DNA of 64,000 nt from Brevundimonas sp. G8 (GTDB lineage: Bacteria > Pseudomonadota > Alphaproteobacteria > Caulobacterales > Caulobacteraceae). The notes under the pieces are model-generated. The model was not told where the DNA came from. It did not search any database and saw only the letters and a list, made by a program, of their open reading frames with translations. Position numbers and translations under genes: made by a program. The stretch is from positions 843,975-907,974 of the forward strand of contig NZ_LR732816.1 of assembly GCF_902506205.1 (NCBI RefSeq). The letters run 5' to 3'. Shown here in pieces: positions 26,665-37,575 of the stretch (position 1 is the stretch's first letter; each line of letters starts with the position of its first letter).

Positions 26665-27633
26665 ATGGCGTTCGACGGAGACGCCTCGGTGAATATCGCC
26701 ACCCTGACCAGAAGCCGCATCGCCCTGCCCCCCGCACGCCTGACGCACCTTCAGCGGCTGGAGGCCGAGGCCATCCATATCATGCGCGAGGTGGCGGCCG
26801 AGGCCGAGCGTCCGGTGATGCTGTATTCGATAGGCAAGGACTCGGCCGTAATGCTGCATCTGGCGAAGAAGGCCTTCTATCCTTCGAAGCCGCCCTTCCC
26901 TCTGCTGCACGTCGACACGACGTGGAAGTTCCGCGCCATGTACGCAATGCGCGAACAGGCGGCGGCCGATCTCGGCGTCGAACTGCTGGTCCACCAGAAT
27001 CCCGAGGCCGTCGCGCGCGGCATCAATCCGTTCGACCACGGCTCGGCCCTGCATACCGACCTGTGGAAGACCGAGGGGCTGAAACAGGCCCTGTCGCTGT
27101 ACGGCTTCGATGCGGCCTTCGGCGGCGCCCGCCGCGACGAGGAGAAGTCCCGCGCCAAGGAGCGGATATTCTCCTTCCGCACGGCCGAGCACCGCTGGGA
27201 TCCCAAGAACCAGCGCCCTGAACTCTGGCGGCTTTACAACACCAGGAAACGGCCGGGCGAAAGCATCCGCGTCTTCCCCATCTCCAACTGGACCGAGCTG
27301 GACGTCTGGCAATACATCCACCTTGAGCAGATCCCGATCGTGCCCCTCTATCTGGCGGCGGAACGACCGGTGGTCGAACGCGACGGCGCCCTGATCATGG
27401 TCGATGACGACCGCTTCCGCCTGCGGCCCGGCGAGACGCCGCAAATGAAGTCGGTCCGCTTCCGCACCCTGGGCTGCTACCCCCTGACCGGGGCGGTCGA
27501 GAGCACGGCGGCGACCCTGCCCGAGGTCATCCAGGAAATGCTGCTGACCACCACGTCGGAGCGTCAGGGGCGGATGATCGACCACGACCAGTCCGCCTCA
27601 ATGGAGAAGAAGAAGCAGGAGGGCTACTTCTGA
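26665..27633 (+). CDS. cysD: Sulfate adenylyltransferase subunit 2
   Basis: About 322 residues. CysD is the catalytic subunit that forms adenosine phosphosulfate from ATP and sulfate. The PP-loop motif [58 protein letters not shown] and [15 protein letters not shown] are intact. The annotated ATG at 26665 ([10 protein letters not shown]) has no strong Shine-Dalgarno. A GTG at 26689 ([10 protein letters not shown]) preceded by GGAG is a serious alternative, since conserved sequence starts near [12 protein letters not shown]. It overlaps cysNC by one base (TGATG), so the two subunits are translationally coupled. The divergent lipocalin gene lies 147 bp upstream. Confidence 0.95.
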   Translation: MAFDGDASVNIATLTRSRIALPPARLTHLQRLEAEAIHIMREVAAEAERPVMLYSIGKDSAVMLHLAKKAFYPSKPPFPLLHVDTTWKFRAMYAMREQAAADLGVELLVHQNPEAVARGINPFDHGSALHTDLWKTEGLKQALSLYGFDAAFGGARRDEEKSRAKERIFSFRTAEHRWDPKNQRPELWRLYNTRKRPGESIRVFPISNWTELDVWQYIHLEQIPIVPLYLAAERPVVERDGALIMVDDDRFRLRPGETPQMKSVRFRTLGCYPLTGAVESTAATLPEVIQEMLLTTTSERQGRMIDHDQSASMEKKKQEGYF

Positions 27634-29558
27634 TGGCCCCAGAAACGTACAAAGCGTCGGACCTGATCGCCCGCGACATCGGCGCCTATCTGGACGCCCA
27701 CCAGCACAAGAGCCTGCTGCGCTTCATCACCTGCGGCAGCGTGGACGACGGCAAGTCGACCCTGATCGGCAGGCTGCTCTACGATTCCAAGATGATCTTC
27801 GAGGATCAGATGGCGGCGCTGGAGGCGGACAGCCGCCGCGTCGGCACCCAGGGCGGCGACATCGACTTCGCCCTGCTCGTCGACGGCCTCGCCGCCGAGC
27901 GCGAGCAAGGCATCACCATCGACGTGGCCTATCGGTTCTTCTCGACCGAAAAGCGCAAATTCATCGTCGCCGACACGCCGGGCCACGAACAATACACCCG
28001 CAACATGGTCACCGGCGCCTCGACCGCCGACGCCGCCGTCATCCTGATCGACGCCCGTCGCGGCGTCCTGACCCAGACCCGTCGTCACGCCTATCTGGTC
28101 AGCCTGCTGGGCATCCGACACGTGATCCTGGCGGTGAACAAGATGGACCTGATGGGCTGGTCCCAGTCGGTGTTCGACGCCATCGTCGCCGACTTCAGCG
28201 CCTTCGCTGGCCAGATAGGGCTGAAGACCTTCGACGCCATCCCGATGTCGGCCCTGCGTGGCGACAATATCACCGAGGCCAGCGCGCATTCGCCCTGGTA
28301 CACCGGCCAGCCTTTGATGAGCCTGCTGGAAACGCTTGAGGTCGGCGACGATCTACAGGCGGATCCGTTCCGTCTGCCGGTGCAATGGGTCAACCGGCCC
28401 AATCTCGACTTCCGCGGCTTCTCCGGCCAGATCGCCGCCGGGACCGTGCGCCCCGGCGATCCCGTCCGCGTCCTGCCGTCGGGCAAGACCTCGACCGTGG
28501 CTCGCATCGTCACCGCCGACGGGGATCTACCCCAGGCCGTCGCAGGCCAGTCGATCACCCTGACCCTGGCCGACGAGATCGACGTGTCGCGCGGCGATGT
28601 CCTGGCCTCGGCTGACACCCCGCCCGAGGCCGCCGATCAGTTCGAGGCCACCGTGGTCTGGATGGACGACGAGCCCCTGCTGCCGGGCCGTCCCTACCTG
28701 CTCAAGATCGGCGCCAAGCTGGTAGGGGCGACCATCACCGAGCCCAAGCACAAGGTGAACGTCAACACCCTGGAGCAGCAGCCGGCCAAACGTCTGGAGC
28801 TGAACGAGATCGGCGTCTGCAACCTGTCGCTCGACGCCCCTGTCGCCTTCGCCCCCTATGTCCAGAACAAGGACCTGGGCGGCTTCATCCTGATCGACCG
28901 CATCAGCAATCGAACGGTCGGGGCGGGCCTGCTGAACTTCGCCCTGCGCCGCGCCCACAACATCCACTGGCAGGCGACCTCGGTCGACAAGTCGTCGCGC
29001 GCCGCGATCAAGAACCAGAAGGGCCGCGTCATCTGGCTGACCGGCCTGTCCGGCGCCGGCAAATCCACCATCGCCGACCTGGTTGAAAAGCGCCTCTATG
29101 CCGACGGCCGCCACACCTATCTGCTGGACGGCGACAATGTCCGCCATGGCCTGAACCGCGACCTGGGCTTCACCGAGGAGGACCGGGTCGAGAACATCCG
29201 CCGCGTCGCCGAGGTATCGAAACTGATGGTGGACGCCGGCCTGATCGTCCTGGTCAGCTTCATTTCCCCCTTCCGCGCCGAACGCCGGATGGCCCGCGAT
29301 CTGCTGGGCGATGGCGAGTTCGTCGAGGTCCATGTCGACACCCCCCTGGCGGTGGCCGAGGCCCGCGACGTCAAGGGCCTCTACAAAAAGGCCCGCGCCG
29401 GCGAACTGAAGAATTTCACCGGCATCGACAGTCCCTACGAAGCGCCCGAAAATCCCGAGATCGTCGTGGACACCACCACCATGTCCCCCGCGGACGCGGC
29501 CGAACGCATCGTCGCCTGGCTGGACGGCCGGTTCTCGACCGAGGATTTCAGCATCTGA
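27633..29558 (+). CDS. cysN: Fused sulfate adenylyltransferase subunit 1 / adenylylsulfate kinase
   Basis: 641 residues carrying two enzymes (CysNC). The N-terminal ~430 residues are the GTPase subunit of ATP sulfurylase, with P-loop [19 protein letters not shown], switch regions [15 protein letters not shown] and [13 protein letters not shown], and NKMDL. The C-terminal ~190 residues are APS kinase, with P-loop [40 protein letters not shown] and [19 protein letters not shown]. Together with CysD it converts sulfate to PAPS in two steps. This fusion is common in alphaproteobacteria. Its sulfur-assimilation partner cysQ lies about 9 kb away in this window. Confidence 0.96.
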   Translation: MAPETYKASDLIARDIGAYLDAHQHKSLLRFITCGSVDDGKSTLIGRLLYDSKMIFEDQMAALEADSRRVGTQGGDIDFALLVDGLAAEREQGITIDVAYRFFSTEKRKFIVADTPGHEQYTRNMVTGASTADAAVILIDARRGVLTQTRRHAYLVSLLGIRHVILAVNKMDLMGWSQSVFDAIVADFSAFAGQIGLKTFDAIPMSALRGDNITEASAHSPWYTGQPLMSLLETLEVGDDLQADPFRLPVQWVNRPNLDFRGFSGQIAAGTVRPGDPVRVLPSGKTSTVARIVTADGDLPQAVAGQSITLTLADEIDVSRGDVLASADTPPEAADQFEATVVWMDDEPLLPGRPYLLKIGAKLVGATITEPKHKVNVNTLEQQPAKRLELNEIGVCNLSLDAPVAFAPYVQNKDLGGFILIDRISNRTVGAGLLNFALRRAHNIHWQATSVDKSSRAAIKNQKGRVIWLTGLSGAGKSTIADLVEKRLYADGRHTYLLDGDNVRHGLNRDLGFTEEDRVENIRRVAEVSKLMVDAGLIVLVSFISPFRAERRMARDLLGDGEFVEVHVDTPLAVAEARDVKGLYKKARAGELKNFTGIDSPYEAPENPEIVVDTTTMSPADAAERIVAWLDGRFSTEDFSI

Positions 29559-29627
29559 CCCCTCGACGTTCGGCCGGTTCGGGCGCGAGGGTGGAACCTT
29601 GACCGTTCGCCAAGCGCTCTGGAGCCA

Positions 29628-30668
29628 ATGACCAATCCGATCAAACAATTGGACCTCGCGGCCATCGAACAGTCGCAGGTCGTGCGGATCGCCGGGGCCA
29701 ATCTGACGATCGGCGGCCTGACCAGCGCCGGGGTGATCCTGCTGGTCGCCTTCGCGGCGCACTGGCTGGTGACACGGTCCCTGCGCCGACTGCGCGAACG
29801 GGCGGATCGCAGCCGCCAGGCCGTCTATCTGCTGGAGCGGCTGGCGGGTTACGCCATCATCGTCATCGCCGTAATGTCGGCCCTGTCAGCGGCGGGCCTG
29901 AACCTGTCGTCCCTGACGGTGTTCGCGGGCGCCCTGGGCATCGGCGTGGGTCTGGGGCTTCAGGGCGTGGTCAAGGAGTTCGTCTCCGGCCTGTTCCTGA
30001 TCTTCGACCGGATGGTGTCGGTCGGCGACTATATCGAGATCGAGGACATCGGCATTCGCGGCGCCATCATGGAGATCGGCCCGCGGGCCACCCGCGTGCG
30101 CACCAACGACAACGTCAATGTGCTGGTGCCCAACTCACGCTTCATCGAACAGCCGGTGACCAACTGGACGCTGAAGGGCGACACCCGCCGCATCCATGTG
30201 CCCTTCTCGGTCGCCTATGGCTCGGACAAGGGTCGGGTGCGCGACGCCGTCCTGGCCGCCGCCCGCGCCAGCCCCTTCACCCTGCCCGAGACCGAGGCCC
30301 GCAAGAGCCAGGTCTGGCTGGTGGCGTTCGGCGACAAGGGGCTGTCGTTCGAACTGCTGGTCTGGCCGACGCGCGAGGCGGTCAAACGCCCCGCCGCCAT
30401 GCACGCGGCCTATACCTGGCTGATCGCCGACGCGCTGGAGGCGGCGGGCGTCGAGGTGCCGGTGCCCCAGACCGACCTTCGCCTGCGCACCGCCTTCGGC
30501 CTGGAGGGCGACGAGGCCCTGAAACGGCTCGGCTATGGTGTGGGCGCCCCGCCCCGACCGACCAGCCCCCAACGCACCGCCCAGACCGCCAACGACGCCG
30601 CCGACGACGTCATGGCCGACGACGAGGTGGAGACGCCCGCCCCTTCCACGCCGCGTCAGGCGGACTGA
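29628..30668 (+). CDS. MscS-family mechanosensitive ion channel
   Basis: 346 residues. Three hydrophobic segments at about residues 28-50, 66-88 and 92-115 are followed by the MscS pore signature: the Ala/Gly-rich TM3 helix ([20 protein letters not shown]) and [20 protein letters not shown], leading into the beta domain ([20 protein letters not shown]). The C-terminal cytoplasmic cage ends in a ~55-residue Pro/Thr/Asp-rich extension beyond the usual fold. Such channels open on membrane stretch to release solutes in hypo-osmotic shock. The gene's last 13 bases overlap the convergent glcB gene. Confidence 0.93.
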   Translation: MTNPIKQLDLAAIEQSQVVRIAGANLTIGGLTSAGVILLVAFAAHWLVTRSLRRLRERADRSRQAVYLLERLAGYAIIVIAVMSALSAAGLNLSSLTVFAGALGIGVGLGLQGVVKEFVSGLFLIFDRMVSVGDYIEIEDIGIRGAIMEIGPRATRVRTNDNVNVLVPNSRFIEQPVTNWTLKGDTRRIHVPFSVAYGSDKGRVRDAVLAAARASPFTLPETEARKSQVWLVAFGDKGLSFELLVWPTREAVKRPAAMHAAYTWLIADALEAAGVEVPVPQTDLRLRTAFGLEGDEALKRLGYGVGAPPRPTSPQRTAQTANDAADDVMADDEVETPAPSTPRQAD

Positions 30669-32812
30669 GCCGCCTTCGCCCTCAACCGCCAGGCATGCAG
30701 CAGCGGCTCGGTATAGCCGTTCGGCTGTTCCACCCCCTCGAAAACCAGAGCGCGCGCCGCCTGATAGGCCAGGCTGGCCTCCGGGTTCGCCGCCATCGGC
30801 CGATACAGCGGATCGCCCGCATTCTGGCCATCGACCTTGGCCGCCATGCGCAGGAAGGCGGCATCCACCTGGTCGGCCGTGCAGACCCCGTGCAGCAGCC
30901 AGTTGGCGATATGCTGCGAACTGATCCTCAGCGTCGCCCGGTCTTCCATCAGGCCAATATCATGGATGTCCGGCACTTTCGAACACCCGACACCCTGATC
31001 GATCCAGCGCACCACATAGCCCAGTATGCCCTGGGCGTTGTTGTCCAGTTCGGCCGCCACCTCGTCCTCGGACCAGTTGACGCCATTAGCCAGATCGGGG
31101 GCCAGCGGCGGGGTCAGCAGGGCCTCCAGCCCCGGCGTCGGCTCAACCGCCACTTCCTTCTGCACCGCGAACACATCGACGGCGTGATAGTGCAGCACGT
31201 GCAGGGTCGCCGCCGTCGGGGACGGGGTCCAGGCGGTGTTGGCGCCCGTCCTGGGGTGGGCGATCTTCTGCTCCAGCATGTCGGCCATGCGGTCCGGCGC
31301 CGCCCACATGCCCTTGCCGATCTGTGCCTTGCCGGACAGGCCGCATTTCAGGCCGATGGCGACGTTGCGCGCCTCATAGGCCGTGATCCAGGCGCTGGAC
31401 TTGATGTCCGCCTTTCGCACCACCGGTCCGGCCTGCATGGCCGTGTGGATCTCGTCGCCGGTGCGGTCCAGGAAGCCGGTGTTGATGAAGACGATCCGGT
31501 CCTTCACCGCATGAATGCAGGCCGCCAGATTGGCCGATGTCCGCCGCTCCTCGTCCATCACCCCGACCTTGATCGCATGGCGCGGCAGGGCCAGCAGATC
31601 CTCCACCGCGTCGAACAGCCGGTCGGTGAAGGCGGCTTCGTCCGGCCCATGCATCTTGGGTTTGACGATATAGACCGATCCCGTCGCGCTGTTGCCGAAC
31701 CCACCCAGCCCCTTGATGTCATAGAGGGCGATCAGGCTGGTCATGATCGCATCCATGATCCCCTCGGGCGCATCCGACCCGTCGGCCAGGCGAATGGCCG
31801 GCGTGGTCATCAGGTGTCCGACGTTGCGCACGAACAGCAGGCTGCGCCCCTTCAGGATCACCGACGATCCGTCCGCCGCCGTCCATTGGCGATCCGGCTC
31901 CAGCGCGCGGGTCAGGGTCTCGCCCCCCTTTTTGAATGTCGCCGACAGATCGCCTCGCATCAGGCCCAGCCAGTTGCGATAGGCCTCGGCCTTGTCCGCC
32001 GCATCGACGGCGGCGACGGAATCCTCCAGATCGACGATGGTCGTCAGGGCCGATTCCAGCACCACGTCCGCCAGACCCGCCGCATCGCCCCGTCCGACCG
32101 GATGGCTGCGGTCCATGACCAGTTCGATGTGCAGACCATTGTGGGCCAACAGGATCGACGCCGGCGCCCCCGCCTCGCCCGTAAAGCCGACGAACTGTCC
32201 AGCATCCTTCAGCGCCGGCGACAGGGCGCCGTCCACAACCGACCATCCGCCCACATCCGCATGCGAGCCCTCGGCCAGCGGCGCCGCCTCGTCCAGGAAG
32301 GCCTTGGCCCGCGCCACCACCCGCGCCCCGCGCGCCGCGTCATAGCCGCCGCCGGCCGGCAGGTCGCCCAAGGCGTCCGTGCCATACAGGGCGTCATACA
32401 GGCTGCCCCACCGCGCATTGGCGGCGTTCAACAGGAAACGCGCGTTCAGCACCGGCACCACCAGCTGCGGCCCGGCCATCTGCGCGATCTCGGCGTTCAC
32501 GCCTTCGGTGCCGATGGAAAACGCGGCCGGCTCATCGACCAGATAGCCGATCTCTCTCAGGAAGCCCTCCGACGCCCCCACGTCGTAGGGCTGGCCCCGC
32601 CGCGCCAGATGCCAGTCGTCGATCTGGGCCTGCAAGGCGTCGCGCCGCTCCAGCAAGGCCCGGTTTTCCGGCGCGAACCGTTCGAAGATCGTCGCCGCCC
32701 CGGCCCAGAAGGTCGCCGCATCCAGGCCTAGCCCCGGCAGCACATCCTGCTCGATCAGGGTGATCAGCTCGCCCGCGACCTTCAGCCCGGCGCGATCTTC
32801 ATGGGTCGTCAT
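30656..32812 (-). CDS. glcB: Malate synthase G
   Basis: 718 residues, the G isoform length (~720), versus ~530 for isoform A. It condenses glyoxylate and acetyl-CoA to malate, closing the glyoxylate bypass. Landmarks: [20 protein letters not shown] with metal-binding acidic residues, [52 protein letters not shown] and the C-terminal [20 protein letters not shown]. It stands alone, convergent with the MscS gene. Its presence fits with the acetate-activation locus at 51-61 kb, since growth on acetate needs this reaction; isocitrate lyase is not in the window. Confidence 0.97.
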   Translation of the reverse strand: MTTHEDRAGLKVAGELITLIEQDVLPGLGLDAATFWAGAATIFERFAPENRALLERRDALQAQIDDWHLARRGQPYDVGASEGFLREIGYLVDEPAAFSIGTEGVNAEIAQMAGPQLVVPVLNARFLLNAANARWGSLYDALYGTDALGDLPAGGGYDAARGARVVARAKAFLDEAAPLAEGSHADVGGWSVVDGALSPALKDAGQFVGFTGEAGAPASILLAHNGLHIELVMDRSHPVGRGDAAGLADVVLESALTTIVDLEDSVAAVDAADKAEAYRNWLGLMRGDLSATFKKGGETLTRALEPDRQWTAADGSSVILKGRSLLFVRNVGHLMTTPAIRLADGSDAPEGIMDAIMTSLIALYDIKGLGGFGNSATGSVYIVKPKMHGPDEAAFTDRLFDAVEDLLALPRHAIKVGVMDEERRTSANLAACIHAVKDRIVFINTGFLDRTGDEIHTAMQAGPVVRKADIKSSAWITAYEARNVAIGLKCGLSGKAQIGKGMWAAPDRMADMLEQKIAHPRTGANTAWTPSPTAATLHVLHYHAVDVFAVQKEVAVEPTPGLEALLTPPLAPDLANGVNWSEDEVAAELDNNAQGILGYVVRWIDQGVGCSKVPDIHDIGLMEDRATLRISSQHIANWLLHGVCTADQVDAAFLRMAAKVDGQNAGDPLYRPMAANPEASLAYQAARALVFEGVEQPNGYTEPLLHAWRLRAKAAQSA

Positions 32813-33053
32813 GACGGCCTCTCCCCGGCGCGACGCCGGACCTGTAACAATGCGTGATCAGGTAAGCCGAGCCCGCGTCGCTCCGCAAGGGTCACGTCGC
32901 GTCATCGCGGTCGCTTTTCGTCAAATGAGGAGGGCGACGCACACCGACCGTGGTCAGAAACTCTTAACCGCGTCCGTGAACGGGACCGCAAGCGGCGGCG
33001 CCTATTGTGAGCTTACGGACGAACTCGCGTCCGGCCAGTCGAGCGTATCGCCC

Positions 33054-33428
33054 ATGCTGTTTCTTCTGAACGACGTCGTGTTCGACCTGGACGAGGCCTG
33101 CCCGGCCACGCCCGCCGACGCGCGCCGGTTCGAGAAGCTGGAGTTCGACTATGTGCTCGAACTGGGCTGCGAACTGTTCGCCGAGGATCCGCTGCTGCAC
33201 CGCAACGATCCCGAACGTGCACGCCGCCTGGCCTGGCTGATCGCCCAGCGCAGCCCGGATGTGAACGCCGCCCTGTTCGCCGCCCCTGCCGCCGCCTGCA
33301 ACCCCGATTTGGTCGAGCCGCGCTTCTGCGCCCTGCCGCAGCAGGTCATGCATCAGCTTCAGGCCAAGGGCCGTCGCCTCGACGCGGTCTCGGCCGACCG
33401 CGCCGTCTGGAACCGCTTGGCCGCCTGA
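33054..33428 (+). CDS. Hypothetical protein
   Basis: 124 residues (MLFLLNDVVFDLDEACPATP). There is no signal peptide, membrane helix or catalytic motif; the chain is acidic and helical, with PDVNAALFAAPAAACNPDLV and CALPQQVMHQLQAKGRRLDA in the second half. The start is set at ATG 33054; the frame stays open to 32760, but the extra N-terminus overlaps the divergent glcB start and has poor composition. I do not recognise the family. It stands by itself between glcB and a small membrane protein, and codon use looks normal for the window. Confidence 0.65.
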   Translation: MLFLLNDVVFDLDEACPATPADARRFEKLEFDYVLELGCELFAEDPLLHRNDPERARRLAWLIAQRSPDVNAALFAAPAAACNPDLVEPRFCALPQQVMHQLQAKGRRLDAVSADRAVWNRLAA

Positions 33429-33447
33429 TCGCGGCCCGAAAACGCAG

Positions 33448-33594
33448 TCAGAAGACTGCATTGAACACCACGTGGACCAGCGTCGCCACGACCACGATAA
33501 AGCCGAACCCGACCACCAGCCCCAAGGCCGGATGAAGGGGCGCATGCTCGCGATGCGTATGGGCGATACGGTCTTGAGGATGGATGACAGCCAT
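33448..33594 (-). CDS. Small single-pass membrane protein
   Basis: 48 residues: a polar N-terminus with several His/Arg (MAVIHPQDRIAHTHREHAPL) and one hydrophobic helix (LGLVVGFGFIVVVATLVHVV) at the C-terminus. ATG at 33594 has AAAGGA at good spacing. It is convergent with the 33054-33428 gene, 19 bp apart. Small His-bearing single-helix proteins are sometimes accessory subunits of respiratory or transport complexes, but no such partner is near. Function unknown. Confidence 0.6.
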   Translation of the reverse strand: MAVIHPQDRIAHTHREHAPLHPALGLVVGFGFIVVVATLVHVVFNAVF

Positions 33595-33792
33595 CGTCTT
33601 TGTCCTTTCCCTATGATCCCGGATCGATCCGGGAGGGGAGCGTCGGACTCTGACGGCCTGATCGTCTCCTCCAGACCGGAGCATGACTCCAATATCCCCT
33701 GATGGCGAGGGGTTATTTTCCTGCGCCTGCGCGCTGGACGACGGCGCGCCGAAGTTGCACCTTCGCGCCCAAGGGATGTTCAGGGGCGATCT

Positions 33793-35391
33793 ATGACTTC
33801 GAGGCTTTTGACCTGCGCCGCTGCAGCGGTGGTGGCGTTCATGCTGGCGACCACGCCACAGCCGGCGCGCGCCGACTGGCTACGGGCCGAAAGCGAGCGC
33901 TTCATCGTCTACAGCGACGGCGGTCAGCGCGCGTTGAGAGACTATGTCCAGAAGCTGGAGATCTTCGACCGGGTCATGCAGTTCCGAACCGGAACTGCAA
34001 TCACCACCGAACCGCCGCGCAAGATGCCGATCTATCTCGTCGGCAATCGCCGAGGTCTGACTCGGGTGCATCCTCAAAGCGGCGCCAATACGATGGGCAC
34101 CTATTTCCCGACCGAAGAGGACATCTTCGCGGTCGCGGTCCGGAGCGACGGCTCCGGCGGAGTCTCGGGTGACGACATCCTGATGCATGAATACGCCCAC
34201 CATTTCATGCTGGGCAATTTCCCCGGCTCCTATCCGGCCTGGTTCGTCGAGGGCTTCGCCGAATACTATATGACCGCCGACATCGACGTTCGCGACCGCA
34301 AGGTGGTTCTGGGCAAATACAATCAGAACCGCGCCTACTGGATCCTGTCGGAAAGCTGGATCCCGCTGGACGTCCTCTTGACCAAGCGGCCAGGTGAAGT
34401 CCGATCCGACAGCCAGCAGGCGACCTACTATCCGATCGCCTGGCTGCTGACCCATTGGTTCGTCAGCGACCCGGCACGCCTTGAACAGCTTGAGGATTAC
34501 CTGGGGCGCGTTGCACGCGGTGAGGACTCGGTTCCGGCGATGCAGGCCGCCACGGGCATGAATTTGCGCGATCTTCAGGCGGCGCTTCGGCGTTATACGC
34601 GAGGTCGATTGGTCAGCAGAATCATCAGCGGCCAGTTCCCAACATCCGAGATCGTCATCACGCGCCTATCTCCCGCCGCCGACGATTTGCTGCTCGTCAA
34701 CCAGCGGCTCAAGATCGGCGTGCCGGACGAAGATCGCGAGGCCCTGGGCCAGGAAGTCGCCCGACTGGCGGCCCGACACGGCGACGATCCGCTTGCGCTT
34801 CTCGCTGCCGGCCATGCCGGCCTTCATTTCGCCGACAAGCCCGCTGGCGAACGTGCCCTACAGCGGCTGCTGGAAATCGAGCCCAACCATATCGAGGCCC
34901 TGCAATTTCTGGCTCAGGAGCGACTGCGGCAGGCGCGCGAGGCTGACGACGACGCTCAAGCCCAGGCGCTGCGGGTTCAAGCCCGCGACTATCTGGCCCG
35001 CGCCTATGCCGCCGGTCAGAATGATTATCGCACCCTGATGTTGCTGTCCGAGCTTCGTCGGACCCAGCCGGGCTATCCCAACGAGAACGATCTCCTCACC
35101 ATGGGGCTGGCGCTGGACCGCGCCCCGCAACTGGCGGCGGTGCGATTCCCCTATGCCGACGCGCTGGTGCAGACCGGCGACAAGGAAGAGGCGGTTGCGG
35201 TGCTGAGGCCCCTGGCCAACAATCCGCACGGGGGCAGCGCCTCGACCTACGCCAATCGACTGATCGCCGCTATCGAAGCGGGTCAGGATCTGCCCCAGAT
35301 CACGGAAGACGCCGACGCGCCACAAATCAGCGAGCCGGAAGCCGAGCCGGAAACCCCGCCCGAATCCGCCCCGGCGCCCGCCAGCGAGTGA
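33793..35391 (+). CDS. Secreted gluzincin-like metallopeptidase with TPR-like tail
   Basis: 532 residues. A signal peptide (LLTCAAAAVVAFMLATTPQ, ending near ARA-DW) exports it. At about residues 134-156 lies a zinc-peptidase active site: HEYAHH (HExxH) with a downstream third ligand in WFVEGFAEYY, the arrangement of the peptidase MA / DUF1570-like group. The C-terminal half is built of helical repeats (LAARHGDDPLALLAAGHAGL, ALQRLLEIEPNHIEALQFLA, then ALRVQARDYLARAYAAGQND) typical of TPRs, and the tail is acidic and Pro-rich (EPEAEPETPPESAPAPASE). The substrate is unknown. AGGGG sits six bases before the ATG. Confidence 0.8.
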   Translation: MTSRLLTCAAAAVVAFMLATTPQPARADWLRAESERFIVYSDGGQRALRDYVQKLEIFDRVMQFRTGTAITTEPPRKMPIYLVGNRRGLTRVHPQSGANTMGTYFPTEEDIFAVAVRSDGSGGVSGDDILMHEYAHHFMLGNFPGSYPAWFVEGFAEYYMTADIDVRDRKVVLGKYNQNRAYWILSESWIPLDVLLTKRPGEVRSDSQQATYYPIAWLLTHWFVSDPARLEQLEDYLGRVARGEDSVPAMQAATGMNLRDLQAALRRYTRGRLVSRIISGQFPTSEIVITRLSPAADDLLLVNQRLKIGVPDEDREALGQEVARLAARHGDDPLALLAAGHAGLHFADKPAGERALQRLLEIEPNHIEALQFLAQERLRQAREADDDAQAQALRVQARDYLARAYAAGQNDYRTLMLLSELRRTQPGYPNENDLLTMGLALDRAPQLAAVRFPYADALVQTGDKEEAVAVLRPLANNPHGGSASTYANRLIAAIEAGQDLPQITEDADAPQISEPEAEPETPPESAPAPASE

Positions 35392-35422
35392 CTTTCGGCG
35401 CGCGGCGGGGTAGTCGCGCGCC

Positions 35423-37066
35423 ATGTCCTCCTTGACCCTGCCTGAAGAAGCGGCGCGCCGTCGCACCTTCGCCATCATCGCCCACCCGGATGCGGGCAAG
35501 ACGACCCTGACCGAGCATATCCTGCTGGCGGGCGGCGCCATCCGCGCGGCGGGCGCCGTGCGGGCGCGCGGCGAGAACCGACGGACACGTTCGGACTGGA
35601 TGAAGATCGAGAAGGAGCGCGGGATTTCCGTCAGCGCCTCGGTCATGACGTTCGAGCACGACGGCAAGATGTTCAACCTGCTCGATACGCCCGGGCACGA
35701 GGACTTTTCCGAAGACACCTATCGCACCCTGACCGCCGCCGACTGCGCCATCATGGTGCTCGACGCCGCCAAGGGCATCGAGCCGCAGACGCTGAAACTG
35801 TTCGAGGTCTGCCGCCTGCGCGACATTCCGATCATCACCTTCATCAACAAGCTGGACCGTGAGGCCCAGGACCCGATGACCCTGCTGGACGACATCGCGT
35901 CGCGCCTTCAGCTGGACCCCGCCCCGATCTGGTGGCCGGCCGAGAGCGGCAATCGCCTGCGCGGCATGGTCGAGGTCGGCACCGGCCGGTTCCAGCCCTA
36001 TACCCGCAAGATCGCCGGCTCGGCCGAAGACCCGGATCACCCCGCCGCCCTGCCGCTGGACCAGGCGGCGCAGTATTTCGAGGCGGGCGAGCAGAACACT
36101 CTCGCCGAGGCCGTCGAACTGGTCGAGGGCGGCTATCCGGCCTTCGACCGTCAGGCCTTCCTGGAGGGCCACATGACGCCCGTGCTGTGGGGTTCGGCCC
36201 TGCGCCACTTCGGCATCGACGAACTGCTGAAGGCCATCGGCGACTGGGCCCCGGCGCCCAAGACGATGAAGGCCAAAAAGGAATCTCCGCCCGAGACCCG
36301 CAACGCCCCCGCCCCGGTCGAGACCGTGGTCGAGCCGGGCGCCAACGAGGTCACCGGCTTCGTCTTCAAGGTCCAGGCCAATATGGACCCCAACCACCGC
36401 GACCGCATCGCCATGTTCCGCATGGCCTCGGGCGCCTTCAAGCGCGGCATGAAGCTGAAGGTCCAGAACACGGGCAAGTCGCTGTCGGTGAACGCGCCCA
36501 TCATGTTCTTCGCCAGCGACCGGGAACTGGCCGACGACGCCTTCGCCGGCGACGTGATCGGCATTCCCAACCACGGCGTGCTGCGTGTGGGCGACAGCCT
36601 GTCGGAAAGCGGCGTGGTGCGGTTCGCCGGGCTGCCGAACTTCGCGCCCGAAATTCTGCAACGGGTGCGGGTCAAGGATCCGCTGAAGGCCAAACACCTG
36701 AAGAAGGCGTTGGAAGGCCTGGCCGAAGAAGGCGTGACCCAGTTGTTCCGTCCCGAGATCGGCTCGGACTTCATCGTTGGCGCCGTGGGCCAGCTTCAGT
36801 TCGAGGTCATGGCCGACCGCCTGGGCGAGGAATACGGCCTGGACGTCATCTTCGAGCCCAGCCCCTACGCCGAGGCCCGCTGGGTCACTCCAGCCTCGGC
36901 GGGAACCGACGCCGACATCGAGGATTTCAGCGGCAAATACCGCCCCCAGATGGCCCGCGACATCGACCAGGCCCCGGTCTTCCTGGCCAAATCCAGTTGG
37001 GAAACCGGCTACGTCGGCGAACGCTTCCCCAAGATCGCCTTCACCAAGACCAAGGAACGCGGCTGA
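35423..37066 (+). CDS. prfC: Peptide chain release factor 3
   Basis: 547 residues, a translational GTPase that ejects RF1/RF2 from the ribosome after termination. The GTPase domain has IIAHPDAGKTTLTEHILLAG, ERGISVSASVMTFEHDG, LLDTPGHEDFSEDTYRTLTA and FINKLDREAQDP; the domain-II block FVFKVQANMDPNHRDRIAMF is characteristic of RF3. The length is slightly over the enterobacterial 529. It follows the secreted peptidase gene by 31 bp on the same strand, and a shared transcript is possible. No antisense features support other calls in this stretch. Confidence 0.96.
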   Translation: MSSLTLPEEAARRRTFAIIAHPDAGKTTLTEHILLAGGAIRAAGAVRARGENRRTRSDWMKIEKERGISVSASVMTFEHDGKMFNLLDTPGHEDFSEDTYRTLTAADCAIMVLDAAKGIEPQTLKLFEVCRLRDIPIITFINKLDREAQDPMTLLDDIASRLQLDPAPIWWPAESGNRLRGMVEVGTGRFQPYTRKIAGSAEDPDHPAALPLDQAAQYFEAGEQNTLAEAVELVEGGYPAFDRQAFLEGHMTPVLWGSALRHFGIDELLKAIGDWAPAPKTMKAKKESPPETRNAPAPVETVVEPGANEVTGFVFKVQANMDPNHRDRIAMFRMASGAFKRGMKLKVQNTGKSLSVNAPIMFFASDRELADDAFAGDVIGIPNHGVLRVGDSLSESGVVRFAGLPNFAPEILQRVRVKDPLKAKHLKKALEGLAEEGVTQLFRPEIGSDFIVGAVGQLQFEVMADRLGEEYGLDVIFEPSPYAEARWVTPASAGTDADIEDFSGKYRPQMARDIDQAPVFLAKSSWETGYVGERFPKIAFTKTKERG

Positions 37067-37122
37067 GCCTGCTCTGCGCCAAACGACTTCCTTTGGTCAC
37101 GCGGCTGAGCCATGGTCGCGGG

Positions 37123-37467
37123 ATGTCGTTGCTTCTCGCCCTCTCCAGCGCTGTGGTCATGCTGCAGGCCGCCCCGTCCGTGGGGCTGGTCTCGTATGAC
37201 GAGGCGGTGCGCTGTGCGGGCCTGACCCAGGCGGCGTCGGAGCTGGAAGGCGGCGAAAGCGTCCAAGGGCGGCGGCTGTATGATGCGGCCCTCTATTGGT
37301 CGTTGGCGGCGATGCAGGCGGCGACGGCGGCGGGCAAGGCGGCGCCGGCCGCCGAGGCCGATCAGACGCGCGCGCGCATCGCGGCCGTGCGGATGCTGAA
37401 CGGCGATGCGCCCGAGGCCAGGGCCGCCCTGCAACGCTGTCAGCAGAAGACGCCCAAGCTCGACTAG
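37123..37467 (+). CDS. Small secreted hypothetical protein
   Basis: 114 residues starting MSLLLALSSAVVMLQAAPSV, a probable signal peptide. The mature chain has two cysteines (VRCAGLTQAAS and LQRCQQKTPKLD), which could pair, and is otherwise helical and Ala-rich. Family not recognised. It starts 57 bp after prfC in the same direction. Confidence 0.6.
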   Translation: MSLLLALSSAVVMLQAAPSVGLVSYDEAVRCAGLTQAASELEGGESVQGRRLYDAALYWSLAAMQAATAAGKAAPAAEADQTRARIAAVRMLNGDAPEARAALQRCQQKTPKLD

Positions 37468-37575
37468 ATTGTCCGCATAAGGCCAAGTCGAACCGCTTTC
37501 GCGGCGCTGCGTTTGCATTGGACGCCCCGAGAGACGCAGTCTGCGTCCCGAAGCGGGATAACTGAGGTTCAGCGC

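Noticed and set aside
26518-27585. N-terminal extension of the lipocalin frame, antisense to cysD
   Set aside because: The lipocalin signal peptide begins at 26517, and the extension has no motif while cysD is unmistakable.
30695-32731. 678-residue open frame antisense to glcB
   Set aside because: GC-skew artefact; malate synthase G on the other strand has all active-site blocks.
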